From positions 1-55,512 of the forward strand of contig VGZY01000010.1 of assembly GCA_016872355.1 (NCBI GenBank): a stretch of 55,512 nucleotides of DNA, given 5' to 3'. The position numbers and the translations under genes are program-made. The stretch is from SAR202 cluster bacterium (GTDB taxonomy: Bacteria > Chloroflexota > Dehalococcoidia > Lucifugimonadales > VGZY01). Shown piece by piece: positions 34,001 to 42,684 of the stretch (position 1 is the first letter of the stretch; every line of letters begins with the position of its first letter). The notes under the pieces are model-generated. The model was not told where the DNA came from. It was given only the letters and a program-made list of their open reading frames with translations, and searched no databases.

Positions 34001-34969
34001 GTGCGGCCGGACCTGGTCCAGCGGATGCTGACCGGCGACCGCGCGGCCCTCGCGCGGCTGTTCACCCTCATCGAGCGCCGCCCGGACGAAGTCCCGGCCC
34101 TGATGCAGGCGGTCCACGAACGGACCGGCCGCGCCTACACCGTCGGCATCACCGGCCCTCCGGGCGCGGGGAAAAGCACTCTCACCGACTCTCTCATCGA
34201 AGGTGCGCGCAAGGACGGGCAGACCGTCGGCGTCATCGCTGTGGACCCCAGTAGCCCATTCGGCGGAGGCGCGCTCCTCGGTGACCGCGTCCGCATGTCA
34301 CGCCACTACCTGGACGATCGCGTCTTCATCCGCAGCCTGGCGACCCACGGCGCCCACGGCGGTCTCTCGCGCGCCACCCGCGCGGGACTGCGGCTCCTGG
34401 ACGCGTTTGGAGCAGGACTGATCGTCGTCGAATCGGTCGGGGTCGGCCAGACGGACCTTGACATCCGCAACGTCGCCGATACAGTTGTGGTGGTGCTTGT
34501 GCCTGAGGCAGGCGACGCTATCCAGGCCCTCAAGGCCGGCATCATGGAGATTGCGGACATCTACGTGGTCAACAAGGCGGACCGGGAGGGAGCGGGGCAG
34601 CTTGCTGCTGCGATCAAGGCGGAGACGCGTCTCGGCCGGGCGCCGGGATGGTGGACTCCGCCGATCATCCTTACACAGGCCCACACGGGGCAGGGCGTTC
34701 AGGAGCTGAGGGACGCCGTAGAGGAGCACCGCCGAGAGTCCGAGCGGACAGGCAACCTCGCCCGTCGCAGGGAATCGCGCAGCGTCCAGGAGTTCAAGGA
34801 CGCTCTTCGGGACGCCATAGAAGCAAGGTTGACTGAGATTACGGCAGGAGCAGTAGGCGGGGCCATGGGACTTGACGAGATTGCGTCCGGCGCAGTGGAC
34901 CCGTATTCGGCGGCCAGGGCAGCTATGGAGAGGTGGGCCAGAGGGCTCACACAGCTTGATTCAGAATAG
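34001..34969 (+). CDS. meaB: MeaB/ArgK family GTPase
   Basis: 322 residues from a GTG two nt after ribH. P-loop GPPGAGKST at 52-60, AVDPSSPFGGGALLGDRVRM, the switch region in VVESVGVGQTDLD, and VVNKADREGAG as the base-recognition motif. MeaB chaperones methylmalonyl-CoA mutase by gating cobalamin loading. No mutase gene lies nearby, so the riboflavin operon location is either incidental or a sign of a cofactor-linked role. A promoter for the next tRNAs overlaps its last codons. Confidence 0.92.
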   Translation: MRPDLVQRMLTGDRAALARLFTLIERRPDEVPALMQAVHERTGRAYTVGITGPPGAGKSTLTDSLIEGARKDGQTVGVIAVDPSSPFGGGALLGDRVRMSRHYLDDRVFIRSLATHGAHGGLSRATRAGLRLLDAFGAGLIVVESVGVGQTDLDIRNVADTVVVVLVPEAGDAIQALKAGIMEIADIYVVNKADREGAGQLAAAIKAETRLGRAPGWWTPPIILTQAHTGQGVQELRDAVEEHRRESERTGNLARRRESRSVQEFKDALRDAIEARLTEITAGAVGGAMGLDEIASGAVDPYSAARAAMERWARGLTQLDSE

Positions 34970-34984
34970 GGCGGCTGATAGAAT
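34956..34984 (+). promoter_or_regulatory. Promoter of tRNA-Gln/tRNA-Glu (TTGATT-N17-TAGAAT)
   Basis: -35 TTGATT 34956-34961 and -10 TAGAAT 34979-34984, spacing 17, overlapping the 3' end of meaB. The start would be near 34991. Confidence 0.65.
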
Positions 34985-35024
34985 GAGAAAGCCCCATTTG
35001 AGATGGGCACGGTTTCTACCGCGC

Positions 35025-35098
35025 TGGGGATTCGTCTAGTGGTAGGACAACAGACTCTGGATCTGTGAGCCGAGGTTCGAATCCTCGATCCCCAGCCA
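35025..35098 (+). tRNA. tRNA-Gln (CTG)
   Basis: 74 nt including encoded CCA. Acceptor TGGGGAT (35025-35031) pairs with ATCCCCA; anticodon stem ACAGA/TCTGT with loop CTCTGGA, anticodon CTG; T-arm GAGGTTCGAATCCTC. Confidence 0.95.
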
Positions 35099-35187
35099 AG
35101 AAGCCCTTACGAGCCCTCACCTGTCGCGAAGACGCGACATTCTCTCCCAGAGGGAGAGGATAACGAGGTTGGGGCCAACCTTCTTCC

Positions 35188-35264
35188 GGCGCGTTCGTCT
35201 AGCGGCCAAGGACATCGCCCTCTCAAGGCGAAGACCACGGGTTCGAATCCCGTACGCGCTACCA
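35188..35264 (+). tRNA. tRNA-Glu (CTC)
   Basis: 77 nt including CCA. Acceptor GGCGCGT pairs with ACGCGCT with a G-U at the end; anticodon stem TCGCC/GGCGA with loop CTCTCAA, anticodon CTC; T-arm CGGGTTCGAATCCCG. Probably cotranscribed with tRNA-Gln. Confidence 0.95.
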
Positions 35265-35279
35265 CCGGAAACCTGTACG

Positions 35280-35306
35280 GCCCCCTCACGGGGGCTTTTA
35301 TATTTT
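35280..35306 (+). terminator. Terminator after the tRNA pair
   Basis: GCCCCC/GGGGGC stem (35280-35285 with 35290-35295), TCAC loop, then TTTTATATTTT. Confidence 0.85.
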
Positions 35307-35356
35307 CGTCGGTAGAAGGCTTAGACGTAACCGCTGCAGGGACCGCAGGAGCTTGG

Positions 35357-36223
35357 ATGACAGACGGGCTATCGCTAACTCCTCTTGAGACGCTATTCGA
35401 AGCGCCCTTCGAACAAGGTGTGCCGGTACCCATGGCCGAGGCGCTAATGCGCCTGTATGGAAAGCTAGAGTACACGCCGCCGTCGACAGGGCCCGCCGTC
35501 ATCGGCAACTTCGTGACCACGCTGGACGGCGTGACCGCGCTGAACACCCCCGGGAAGACTGGCGGCGGGCCGATCAGCGGCTCGAACAAGCATGACCGCG
35601 CCGTTATGGGCATCCTGCGGGCCATATCGGACGCAGTCGTGGTCGGAGCGGGAACGCTCAGGTCCGTGCCCCGGCACGTTTGGACACCCGGCCATATCTT
35701 TCCGCCGCTTGCCTCCGAGTACGACAGGCTCCGGAAGGCGATGGGAAAGTCCGGGCCGCCTCTTAACGTGATAGTCTCGGCCACCGGGTCGCTGGACCTG
35801 GGCCTGCCGGTCTTCGCGTCCGGTGAGGCGCCCGTACTGATCGTAACCACCAGCACGGGAGCGGACAAGCTCTCAGATGTAGCTCTCCTCAGCCACATTC
35901 GCGTAGTTGCGGTCCCGGGCGAACAAGCGACGGCCGCCGCCATCCTTTCGGCCGTACAGGATCAGATTGCACCGGAATTGGCGCTCGTCGAAGGCGGCCC
36001 GCAGCTTATGGGCGCATTCTTCGGCGAGAGCCGGCTGGATGAGCTATTCCTGACGCTATCTCCACAGGTGGCGGGCCGAGACGGCTCTATAGACAGGCCC
36101 GGACTGGTCTCCGGCAGGCTTCTGGCCCCCAATGCCCCGGTGTGGGGCAATCTCCTTTCCGTCAAACGGGCGGAAGACCACCTCTTCCTTCGATATTCCT
36201 TCAAAACCGGCAGGCAACCGTAA
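35357..36223 (+). CDS. RibD C-terminal/dihydrofolate-reductase-like protein
   Basis: 288 residues. The reductase fold resembles the C-terminal half of RibD: VIGNFVTTLDGVTAL, a segment with RAVMGILRAISDAVVVGAGTLR's family pattern, VIVSATGSLDL, and LVEGGPQLMGAFF. There is no deaminase domain. A 70-residue N-terminal part precedes the core. Family members reduce pterin-like, pyrimidine or flavin substrates with NADPH. It could be a stand-alone reductase related to the nearby riboflavin pathway or the pterin operon, but it is separated from both by a terminator. Confidence 0.8.
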   Translation: MTDGLSLTPLETLFEAPFEQGVPVPMAEALMRLYGKLEYTPPSTGPAVIGNFVTTLDGVTALNTPGKTGGGPISGSNKHDRAVMGILRAISDAVVVGAGTLRSVPRHVWTPGHIFPPLASEYDRLRKAMGKSGPPLNVIVSATGSLDLGLPVFASGEAPVLIVTTSTGADKLSDVALLSHIRVVAVPGEQATAAAILSAVQDQIAPELALVEGGPQLMGAFFGESRLDELFLTLSPQVAGRDGSIDRPGLVSGRLLAPNAPVWGNLLSVKRAEDHLFLRYSFKTGRQP

Positions 36224-36302
36224 GATTTTCGCACGAGTCGACCTCCACCCATTCGGGAAGCATAATCGTCTACCATCGGGATGGCACGGTATACAGGCGT
36301 CA

Positions 36303-36331
36303 TTGCGAGTCCTATGCTTCTTGCATAAGAT
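36303..36331 (+). promoter_or_regulatory. Promoter of the histidine kinase gene (TTGCGA-N17-TAAGAT)
   Basis: -35 TTGCGA 36303-36308 and -10 TAAGAT 36326-36331, spacing 17, about 48 nt before the TTG start. Confidence 0.55.
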
Positions 36332-36378
36332 CTTTCATAGTGAGGCGTACCGGCCTCACATGACACCAGGGATGGCAA

Positions 36379-37905
36379 TTGCGCTTTTCCTTTAGCAGGC
36401 GACGGTTCAGGCCGGGAATTGCCGTTGTGCTTACCACGGCAATGATCGTCATCATCACCACGTTGATGGCCATCACGACCTTCCTGGACGTTCGCCGTCA
36501 CACAGAGGACTTCGCAAGGCAGCAGGTGGCGGCCGGCCACGGCATTACCGATGTGGTCGGCAAGATCGCTGCAATACCGCTGGTCTTCATGAACCCGGAA
36601 GCGATCAAGGGACTGACTGACTTCATCAGCAGCCTACCGGGCATTGAGGCAATGACCATATTCGGCCCGGATGGCAGAGTGCTCTCCGCCGGCCCCCAAC
36701 CTGACGACACGGTTAACACGGTGCCGGTTGACCAGGTACAGCGAGCAATCACGCGCTCCGAAGTCTTCAGCCACAGGGAAGGGGACACCTTCTACTTCGT
36801 CGCCCCAATCAAGTCCCAGGACCAGACGATCGGCGGTATCGAGATTGGGTTCTCCACCGCCGACCTCGACGCCGAGATAGCGGCCATCAAGCGCGATGCG
36901 GTGGTGCAGTCCCTGGTCCTCATCGCCATCGGGTCAGGTATTTCCTTCCTTTTTGCCAAATACTTCGAGGCCCCGATCAAACGCCTCGCCATGGATACGA
37001 GACAGGTCTCCGAGGGCAGCTTCAACATTCCCCCTCGAACGCGACGCAATGACGAGATAGGCGACCTGGCGGCCGCGTTTGACGTCATGGCGGCAACAAT
37101 TAGCGCCAATACCGCCAAGCTGGAAGACCGCAATCGCGAGGTGAATGACGTCAATGCTAGGCTCCTGGCGCAAATAGAGGAACGCAGGCAAATTGAGGAC
37201 GAGCTGCGGCGCTCAAGAGAGCGTGTCGTGGAGGTTTCGGAAGCGCTCCGCCGCGACATCGCCAGCCACGTCCACGGATCGGTGCAGAACCGCCTTATCC
37301 TGCTCATGCACAGGCTATCGGAGCTGGGCCAGGCAGGGTCCAGGGAGGACGTTGACGCGGGATTAAGGGAGCTAAAGAGCAGCCTCAGCGATGTGATCGA
37401 GAATGAGGTCCGAGAGGTAAGCCGGCAGTTGTACCCTTCTATTCTGCGGCGCGGGCTCACACCCGCCCTGTTATCGCTAGCGGACCACGCGCAGCTGGCA
37501 ATCGCAGTGGATGTGGAAATAGACCCTGTGATCAAGCAGCGGGAGCGCCAGGACAGCTCGTACATTCCGGAGAAGGTGCGACTCGCAGCGTTCCGCATCG
37601 CGGAGGAGGCGCTTTCCAATACCATTAAACACGCCGAGGCGAAACAGGTCTGGCTAGGCCTGGCTCTGGCTCCGGACGATGTTCTGGTGCTGACAATACG
37701 TGACGATGGCAAGGGGTTCCAGCCCGGCGCTGGCGACAGCGGTGCAGGAATGGGCATCATGAACGACTACGCCCAGGTTGCCGGCGGCGAGTGCCGGACC
37801 GAAAGCGCCGGAGGGGCTGGGACGAGAGTGGAGGCGCGCCTGCCCATATCAGGAATACCTGCCTCTTCAGACGACCGCAAGCTGACCGTCGGAACAGTTA
37901 ACTGA
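36379..37905 (+). CDS. Membrane sensor histidine kinase (orphan)
   Basis: 508 residues from a TTG at 36379. Two membrane helices (about 13-35 and 176-194) flank an extracellular sensor of ~140 residues. A HAMP domain (195-250) and coiled coil lead to the phosphoacceptor region, DIASHVHGSVQNRL, with His299 followed by Gly where NarL-type kinases usually have an acidic residue. The ATPase domain has AFRIAEEALSNTIKHAEA (N-box) and IRDDGKGFQPG, GAGMGIMNDYA (G-boxes). No response regulator is adjacent. The gene overlaps the convergent VTT gene by 8 nt. Confidence 0.88.
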   Translation: MRFSFSRRRFRPGIAVVLTTAMIVIITTLMAITTFLDVRRHTEDFARQQVAAGHGITDVVGKIAAIPLVFMNPEAIKGLTDFISSLPGIEAMTIFGPDGRVLSAGPQPDDTVNTVPVDQVQRAITRSEVFSHREGDTFYFVAPIKSQDQTIGGIEIGFSTADLDAEIAAIKRDAVVQSLVLIAIGSGISFLFAKYFEAPIKRLAMDTRQVSEGSFNIPPRTRRNDEIGDLAAAFDVMAATISANTAKLEDRNREVNDVNARLLAQIEERRQIEDELRRSRERVVEVSEALRRDIASHVHGSVQNRLILLMHRLSELGQAGSREDVDAGLRELKSSLSDVIENEVREVSRQLYPSILRRGLTPALLSLADHAQLAIAVDVEIDPVIKQRERQDSSYIPEKVRLAAFRIAEEALSNTIKHAEAKQVWLGLALAPDDVLVLTIRDDGKGFQPGAGDSGAGMGIMNDYAQVAGGECRTESAGGAGTRVEARLPISGIPASSDDRKLTVGTVN

Positions 37906-38530
37906 ACCATCCAAGTACCACGTCCGCGCCCCAGTAACCGGCAAGCGCAACGACAACGTACTTGATCGCCTTGCCGGCGCCGCACGCAAATAGGAAACGC
38001 CCAACGTGGTACTTCAAAGACCCCGCGATGAAACCCGCAACGTCGAACAACGGGTTCGGCACTGCGGCAAATATGAACAGGGTCAGCGTTCCGCTTCTCT
38101 CGATCCACCCCTGCAGCTTGTTGTACCAGCGACTCTGCCGCAGCCGAGAACCGATAGCAGATTGCGAGCTTGCCCCGGCCAGGTATCCGGACAGCTCACC
38201 GATCGTGGAGCCAAGTGCGCCTGCCAGGCCGACAGCTATTGGGTTCCAGATCCCCCCGGCGGCGAACGCGGCTGCGAGGCCCGGCACAGGCAGAAAGAAG
38301 GTGCCGCTGGCCACCATATTTACGACGAATACACCGAAATACCCCAGTCCGCTTATGCGGTCCAGGTCGTTGCGGAACACAAGCACAACGATCGATAGGA
38401 TGACAATGGGGGCGAGAGCCAGGAGACGCAGGGCAATCCTATGGGTGCGCGGGGAAGCAAGAGGCCGAGGCCCGGAGCCTGCCTCGGCCTTCTCACCTGC
38501 GTTCCCTGGAAGTGCGTTATCTTCATTCAA
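37898..38530 (-). CDS. VTT-domain (SNARE-associated/DedA-like) membrane protein
   Basis: 210 residues, with about five membrane helices. The VTT pattern is visible in GTFFLPVPGLAAAFAAGGIW, ALGSTIGELSGYLAGASS, and NPLFDVAGFIAGSLKYHVGRFL. Such proteins may flip lipids or move solutes in the inner membrane. It is the last gene of the minus operon, 12 nt after the unknown protein gene. Its stop lies inside the end of the histidine kinase gene. Confidence 0.88.
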   Translation of the reverse strand: MNEDNALPGNAGEKAEAGSGPRPLASPRTHRIALRLLALAPIVILSIVVLVFRNDLDRISGLGYFGVFVVNMVASGTFFLPVPGLAAAFAAGGIWNPIAVGLAGALGSTIGELSGYLAGASSQSAIGSRLRQSRWYNKLQGWIERSGTLTLFIFAAVPNPLFDVAGFIAGSLKYHVGRFLFACGAGKAIKYVVVALAGYWGADVVLGWFS

Positions 38531-38542
38531 TTGCGGCCCGCA

Positions 38543-39367
38543 CTACCCACGAAGCTGGAATCCCCATTTACGCATCGAGCGGCTGCAGAAGTCCGCTGCA
38601 AGGTCAAGGAGCTCCCTCGCCTGGTCGTCCGTCGGACTGTACGCCCGCTTCACTACGTCCGTCCTGACGGCTCGGGCGGCATGCAGACGGCCCCTGTCCT
38701 CCTCCGACAACACCGCTTCCAGATAAAGCCCTTCCCAGATCGTCTCTGGTGTCCAGGACCGCTCGTCAGTGATCTTGTCGTAAGTCTCTTTGGGGACCTT
38801 CTTGTTGCTCAGGAGGGTGCACCAGTCGCGGCTAAGCCAGATCTCCAGGGCGTCCCAAGCCAGCATGTAGGACTGTTTGTTTTCGCCCTCGGCAAACTGT
38901 GTATGCGCCTCAAGCAGGTGTTGTATCGCGTTCGTCAGGTTCGGATGGTCAATGAGCACCTCGCCACCCCTGAGGATCGCGCGCATCTGGTCCTCGGACA
39001 CACGCTGATTGCCCTCATCCAGGTCGAAGGTGACCACGTCGTCTCCGAGGCCGGAGATCTCGAACGTCTCGTCCGTGATCTCGACCTCTTCGAGCTCGCT
39101 CCTGCGGACCGTGCGCACATCCAGCCCGGCCAGCAGCGCCACGCACATGATTCGGTTCAGCGCGTCCACCGCGTCGCGCTCGTCGCCGGTCTCGATGCCG
39201 ATAAAGCCGTATCGGCCTACGATGACCTTCCGACCCTTGTGGCCTGCGCCAAGCGGCTTGGCGGCCACGGTGATCTCGTTCGTCGCGGCGGCCTTGGTGG
39301 TGCCGTTCGCGTGGTGCTGCTCGCCGATCCATACCGGCGGGAAGAAGTGTGTAGCAAAACCAGTCAC
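38543..39367 (-). CDS. Conserved-looking protein of unknown function
   Basis: 274 residues from a GTG with GGAG nine nt upstream. I do not recognise the family. The first ~110 residues are mixed alpha/beta (VGRYGFIGIETGDERDAVDAL); the region 85-125 is acidic (ELEEVEITDETFEISG). The C-terminal half is helical and holds HLLEAHTQFAEGENKQSYMLAWDALEIWL and ends in a basic patch (RSMRKWGFQLRG). The helical part reminds me vaguely of HEPN-type folds but no RxxxxH motif is visible. Cys98-type pairs are absent. It lies between the aminotransferase and VTT genes with 25 and 12 nt gaps, so it belongs to that operon. Confidence 0.6.
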   Translation of the reverse strand: MTGFATHFFPPVWIGEQHHANGTTKAAATNEITVAAKPLGAGHKGRKVIVGRYGFIGIETGDERDAVDALNRIMCVALLAGLDVRTVRRSELEEVEITDETFEISGLGDDVVTFDLDEGNQRVSEDQMRAILRGGEVLIDHPNLTNAIQHLLEAHTQFAEGENKQSYMLAWDALEIWLSRDWCTLLSNKKVPKETYDKITDERSWTPETIWEGLYLEAVLSEEDRGRLHAARAVRTDVVKRAYSPTDDQARELLDLAADFCSRSMRKWGFQLRG

Positions 39368-39392
39368 TGCTCTTTACTCCGATGAAAAACTT

Positions 39393-40736
39393 CTAGCTCA
39401 CCAGTCTCCTGAAGGGCTCCTTCTTGACCTCAACCTCCAGCAGGCGGTCCAGCTCGCCCTCCAGGCCGCGCCGCACCACCTTGAGGGCCTGTTCGGCCAC
39501 ATCGGCTGTGATGCGGATGTCCTCGTCGGTGTGCGCAAGCGTTGCCTTGAACTGCGTGGGGCAGAAGATGCCGCGCCGCGCCATCTCCTGTATGAAAAGC
39601 GTGTTCACCTTGGGCTTCAGCGCCGGGTCAGGCACCTCAATATCCATCGTGGGCGCGATGTGCAGGCCGGTCACCTTCGCCTTGATGCCCACGGACGCTA
39701 TTGCGCCTTCAAGCGCCTTCCGCGCCTTCTCTCCGATGATCTTGAACTGCTCCGTCGAGTCCCGCCGCTTGAGCTCGCCGATCGTCGCAACTGAGGCCGC
39801 CAGGCCGATGTTGTCGCTCCAGTACGAGCTGGAGATGAACATGCGGTCGGCAAGCTGCATCGACTCGCGCGAGCCGACTACGACGCCCATTGGGTAGCCG
39901 TTAGACATCGCCTTCGCGAAGACGGACATGTCCGGGGTCACGCCCAGCCACTCCTGTGCCCCGCCCAGGGAAATGCGCCAGCCGCTGGAGACCTCGTCAA
40001 ATATGAGCAGCGCGCCGTTCTTGTGCGCAATCTCCTTGACCTTTTCGAGATAGCCTTCCTTCGGTCGGAAGCTGCGCATCGGCTCCATCATCACAGCGGC
40101 GATTTCGCCCTTGTTGTCCTTGAAAATCTTCTCAAGTCCTGCGATGTCCCCCTCAGCGAAAGGTATTGCCGTCCCCGCCAGCGCCTTCGGCACGCCCAGA
40201 GGCTCAATGCCCGCAAAAGGGAACTGCCCTGTCGTTGGGTCGGCAAGGAAGTTGGCCGCCTGGTACCAGTCGTGCCAACCGTGGTAACCGCAAAATGCGA
40301 TCTTGTCGCGCCCGGTCGTCCCGCGCGCGATGCGGACCGCCACCGCGCAAGCCTCGCCGCCGCCCTTGGTGTACCGCACCATCTCGCAGCTGGGGATGAT
40401 GTCGCACAGGACCTCGGCCAGCTCGATCTCCATCGGGCTGTTGAGCGTGTAGAGGCTGCCCCTGTCGATCTGTTCCTTGACGGCGTTGTCCACAACGTCG
40501 TCTGCATGGCCAAGAATGATCGCCGTAACGGCGTTCACCCAGTCGATATACTCGTTGCCGTCCACGTCGACGAACCGCGACCCCTTCGCGCTCTTTGCGT
40601 AAATGGGGCTCACTCCGTCCGCGTAAGACCGCGATCGCCGGCTGATGAGCTGCGTCTTCCCGGGAATCAACTGCTCGGCGCGGTTATACAGGTCTACCGA
40701 CTTCTTGACTCTCTGGTCGATTGCCCTCGTAGGCAT
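39393..40736 (-). CDS. Class III aminotransferase, glutamate-1-semialdehyde aminomutase-like
   Basis: 447 residues with AGGAGAG before the ATG. PLP features: YTKGGGEACAVAVRIARG, CGYHGWHDW, the Asp in LLIFDEVSSGWR, and the Schiff-base Lys in FAKAMSNGYPMG. The sequence is closest to HemL-type enzymes (TDR/RRSRSY, ISSSYWSDN), but its operon (MDR dehydrogenase, unknown, VTT) does not fit haem synthesis. A transaminase or mutase acting on an unknown amino or oxo acid is more likely. The gene begins nine nt after the dehydrogenase stop. Confidence 0.9.
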   Translation of the reverse strand: MPTRAIDQRVKKSVDLYNRAEQLIPGKTQLISRRSRSYADGVSPIYAKSAKGSRFVDVDGNEYIDWVNAVTAIILGHADDVVDNAVKEQIDRGSLYTLNSPMEIELAEVLCDIIPSCEMVRYTKGGGEACAVAVRIARGTTGRDKIAFCGYHGWHDWYQAANFLADPTTGQFPFAGIEPLGVPKALAGTAIPFAEGDIAGLEKIFKDNKGEIAAVMMEPMRSFRPKEGYLEKVKEIAHKNGALLIFDEVSSGWRISLGGAQEWLGVTPDMSVFAKAMSNGYPMGVVVGSRESMQLADRMFISSSYWSDNIGLAASVATIGELKRRDSTEQFKIIGEKARKALEGAIASVGIKAKVTGLHIAPTMDIEVPDPALKPKVNTLFIQEMARRGIFCPTQFKATLAHTDEDIRITADVAEQALKVVRRGLEGELDRLLEVEVKKEPFRRLVS

Positions 40737-40745
40737 TTCTCTCTC

Positions 40746-41759
40746 CTAGTCCTTCCACGTGAATATGACGCCGAGCATGTTCTTCTCACGGCGGTAGATC
40801 ATTTCATAAGGGACTTTGATGTCCTTGTAGCTGAACCTGTGGGTAACGAGATCCTTCGGGTGCAGCCTGCCGTCCTTCATTAGGTCGATCACGTATTCGC
40901 ACTGCCGGTCCCACGAGAAGCGGTCTTCCTTTCCGGAAGGGTACATGTAGCCGTGCGTGCCGTTGACGGCGATGATTGAAACGCCCTTGTTGTAGAACCA
41001 CTCCATCGCAAGGGGATTGAAGTCCAGCGCCGCCTCGCCGCGGCCCAGGAGGCTGACAATCGAGACGCGACCGTTGTTGCGGACTATCTCCATCGATGTC
41101 TTGTAGGCAGGCCAGGGGTTAGCTGTAAGGATCACCAGGTCAATGCCGTTGCCATGGGTGAACTTTTCCAGCTTCTTATTCAGGTCAGGGTCGTCGGAGA
41201 GCATCGTCTCGTGCGCGCCCATCTTCTTCGCCATCTCGGCGCGGATGGGGCTATTTGCAAGCGCGACCACCCGGGCGCCCATGAGCGGCCCCAGCGCGAC
41301 CGCGCCCAGGCCGAGCACTCCAACGCCCACGACTGCGACGGTCTCTCCGGGCACAAAGTTCGCCTTGCGGTAGCACAGCCCGCTGAGCGTGTACAGGTGC
41401 GCCCACACCGCATCCTCGGAATCGACGCCTTCCGGCACCTTCACGATCGACTTCGCAGTGCTCATCAGGTACTCGGAGGTGTGGGGCGCGCGCGTGATTA
41501 CGCGGTCGCCGACCTTGAACCTCGCGACGGCCTTGCCGACGCCGCGGACGGTGCCCAGGTTGCTGTCGCCAACCCATCGCGGATACGTGGGCGCCCCGGG
41601 AACGTTTTCCGCGCCCTCGTAATTACCACGGTCCGTGCCGATCTTGAGGGCGGAAATCTCGGTCTCCACCCATATCTCGTCCGGCTTGAGGTTCTTTGTA
41701 TCCAGCGGGTGTTCTTCTATGACCAGGTCACGGGGACCTCGGAGCATTGCGATCTTCAT
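40746..41759 (-). CDS. MDR-family dehydrogenase without visible catalytic zinc site
   Basis: 337 residues. The GroES-like domain is followed by a Rossmann fold with VAVVGVGVLGLGAVALG. The catalytic-zinc Cys of alcohol dehydrogenases is replaced (SALKIGTDRGNYEG) and the four-Cys structural zinc loop is missing; GERVITRAPHTSEY-like positions read GDRVITRAPHTSEY. It is therefore a zinc-independent MDR, possibly a quinone-reductase- or threonine-dehydrogenase-like protein. Motif ANSPIRAEMAKKMGAHE binds NAD(P). It is the first gene of the minus operon. Confidence 0.88.
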   Translation of the reverse strand: MKIAMLRGPRDLVIEEHPLDTKNLKPDEIWVETEISALKIGTDRGNYEGAENVPGAPTYPRWVGDSNLGTVRGVGKAVARFKVGDRVITRAPHTSEYLMSTAKSIVKVPEGVDSEDAVWAHLYTLSGLCYRKANFVPGETVAVVGVGVLGLGAVALGPLMGARVVALANSPIRAEMAKKMGAHETMLSDDPDLNKKLEKFTHGNGIDLVILTANPWPAYKTSMEIVRNNGRVSIVSLLGRGEAALDFNPLAMEWFYNKGVSIIAVNGTHGYMYPSGKEDRFSWDRQCEYVIDLMKDGRLHPKDLVTHRFSYKDIKVPYEMIYRREKNMLGVIFTWKD

Positions 41760-41902
41760 CTGCGAGACCTCTGATGCGGGTTTGGAAAGAGGCGGCCGGA
41801 GCCGAACTTTATGCTCCGATTATGGTACCACAAATAGGGTGCCTGGTAGCGTGTGGTACGATTGTCATCCGGAACGATTCGACCGCACGGAGCCTTCGGG
41901 AA

Positions 41903-42655
41903 ATGCTTCAGCACGCCCGCCACCTTGTAAGGTCCATTGCATATAACAAGGGGAGCCTGGCGCACCCCGTCCGGGCTGCCGGACTAGCCCGCGCGTGGAC
42001 ACGGAACGAGGTCGCGTTCCTGCGGCGGACCGGCCGGCTGTCGAAGGTGCTTGGCACGTCCGGGAAGGAGCTTGAGCGGTGCTTCGAAGAGGCGAGGCCG
42101 GTGATGGAGTACTGCGCCGGCGAGCTGCGCAAGTACTCCACGGTCCTGCCAGGCCTGCTGAACCCGAACTACGGGCCCGTCATTTACGCGGCTATTCGAG
42201 TTCTCAAGCCTGAAGTAGTGGTGGAGACCGGCGTAGCCAGCGGCACTTCAAGCACGTTCTTCCTCAGCGCGATGGAAAAGAACGGCACGGGCAGGCTCTA
42301 TTCGATAGACCTTCCGCTGCCCAACGAACAGCTCGTTCCCACGGAGCGGCGCACGGGCTGGCTCGTGCCGTCGCGGCTGCGCGAAAGGTGGGAGCTAACA
42401 CTGGGCGACGCCAAGGTCGAGCTTCCCAGACTGCTGGACCGCCTGGGAACCATCGACTGCTTCTACCACGACAGCGACCACAGCTACGAGCACATGACCT
42501 GGGAGTTCTCCACCTCCTACCCCCGCATCCGTCCCGGAGGCCTGCTGCTCTCCGACGACATCACCAATAACGCCGCCTGGAAAGATTTCACGAAGAAGAT
42601 CGGCGACAAGAGCGCGAAGATCAACCGGACGGGGGTGATGAGGAGGAGAGGGTAG
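41903..42655 (+). CDS. Class I SAM-dependent methyltransferase (Methyltransf_24 type)
   Basis: 250 residues from the ATG at 41903; longer in-frame starts reach 41747 but overlap the divergent dehydrogenase. The SAM core includes VVVETGVASGTSSTFFLSAME and LYSIDLPLP, then DCFYHDSDHSYEHM, where Asp residues may bind a metal or substrate, and GGLLLSDDI. Such enzymes methylate sugars or small metabolites. Its ending is unusual: the stop is followed by a low-complexity repeat. Confidence 0.8.
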   Translation: MLQHARHLVRSIAYNKGSLAHPVRAAGLARAWTRNEVAFLRRTGRLSKVLGTSGKELERCFEEARPVMEYCAGELRKYSTVLPGLLNPNYGPVIYAAIRVLKPEVVVETGVASGTSSTFFLSAMEKNGTGRLYSIDLPLPNEQLVPTERRTGWLVPSRLRERWELTLGDAKVELPRLLDRLGTIDCFYHDSDHSYEHMTWEFSTSYPRIRPGGLLLSDDITNNAAWKDFTKKIGDKSAKINRTGVMRRRG

Positions 42656-42684
42656 CTAACTACCAACTACTAACTACTTACTAC
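42653..42684. repeat. Low-complexity CTAACTACCAA repeat, inverted to 29862-29873
   Basis: Short CTAACTA and TACTAACTACT units begin at the methyltransferase stop. GCTAACTACCAA (42655-42666) is the exact complement of 29862-29873. Confidence 0.4.

Noticed and set aside
37906-37960. Response regulator next to the histidine kinase
   Set aside because: No receiver domain is encoded on either strand near 36379-37905; the kinase is an orphan.
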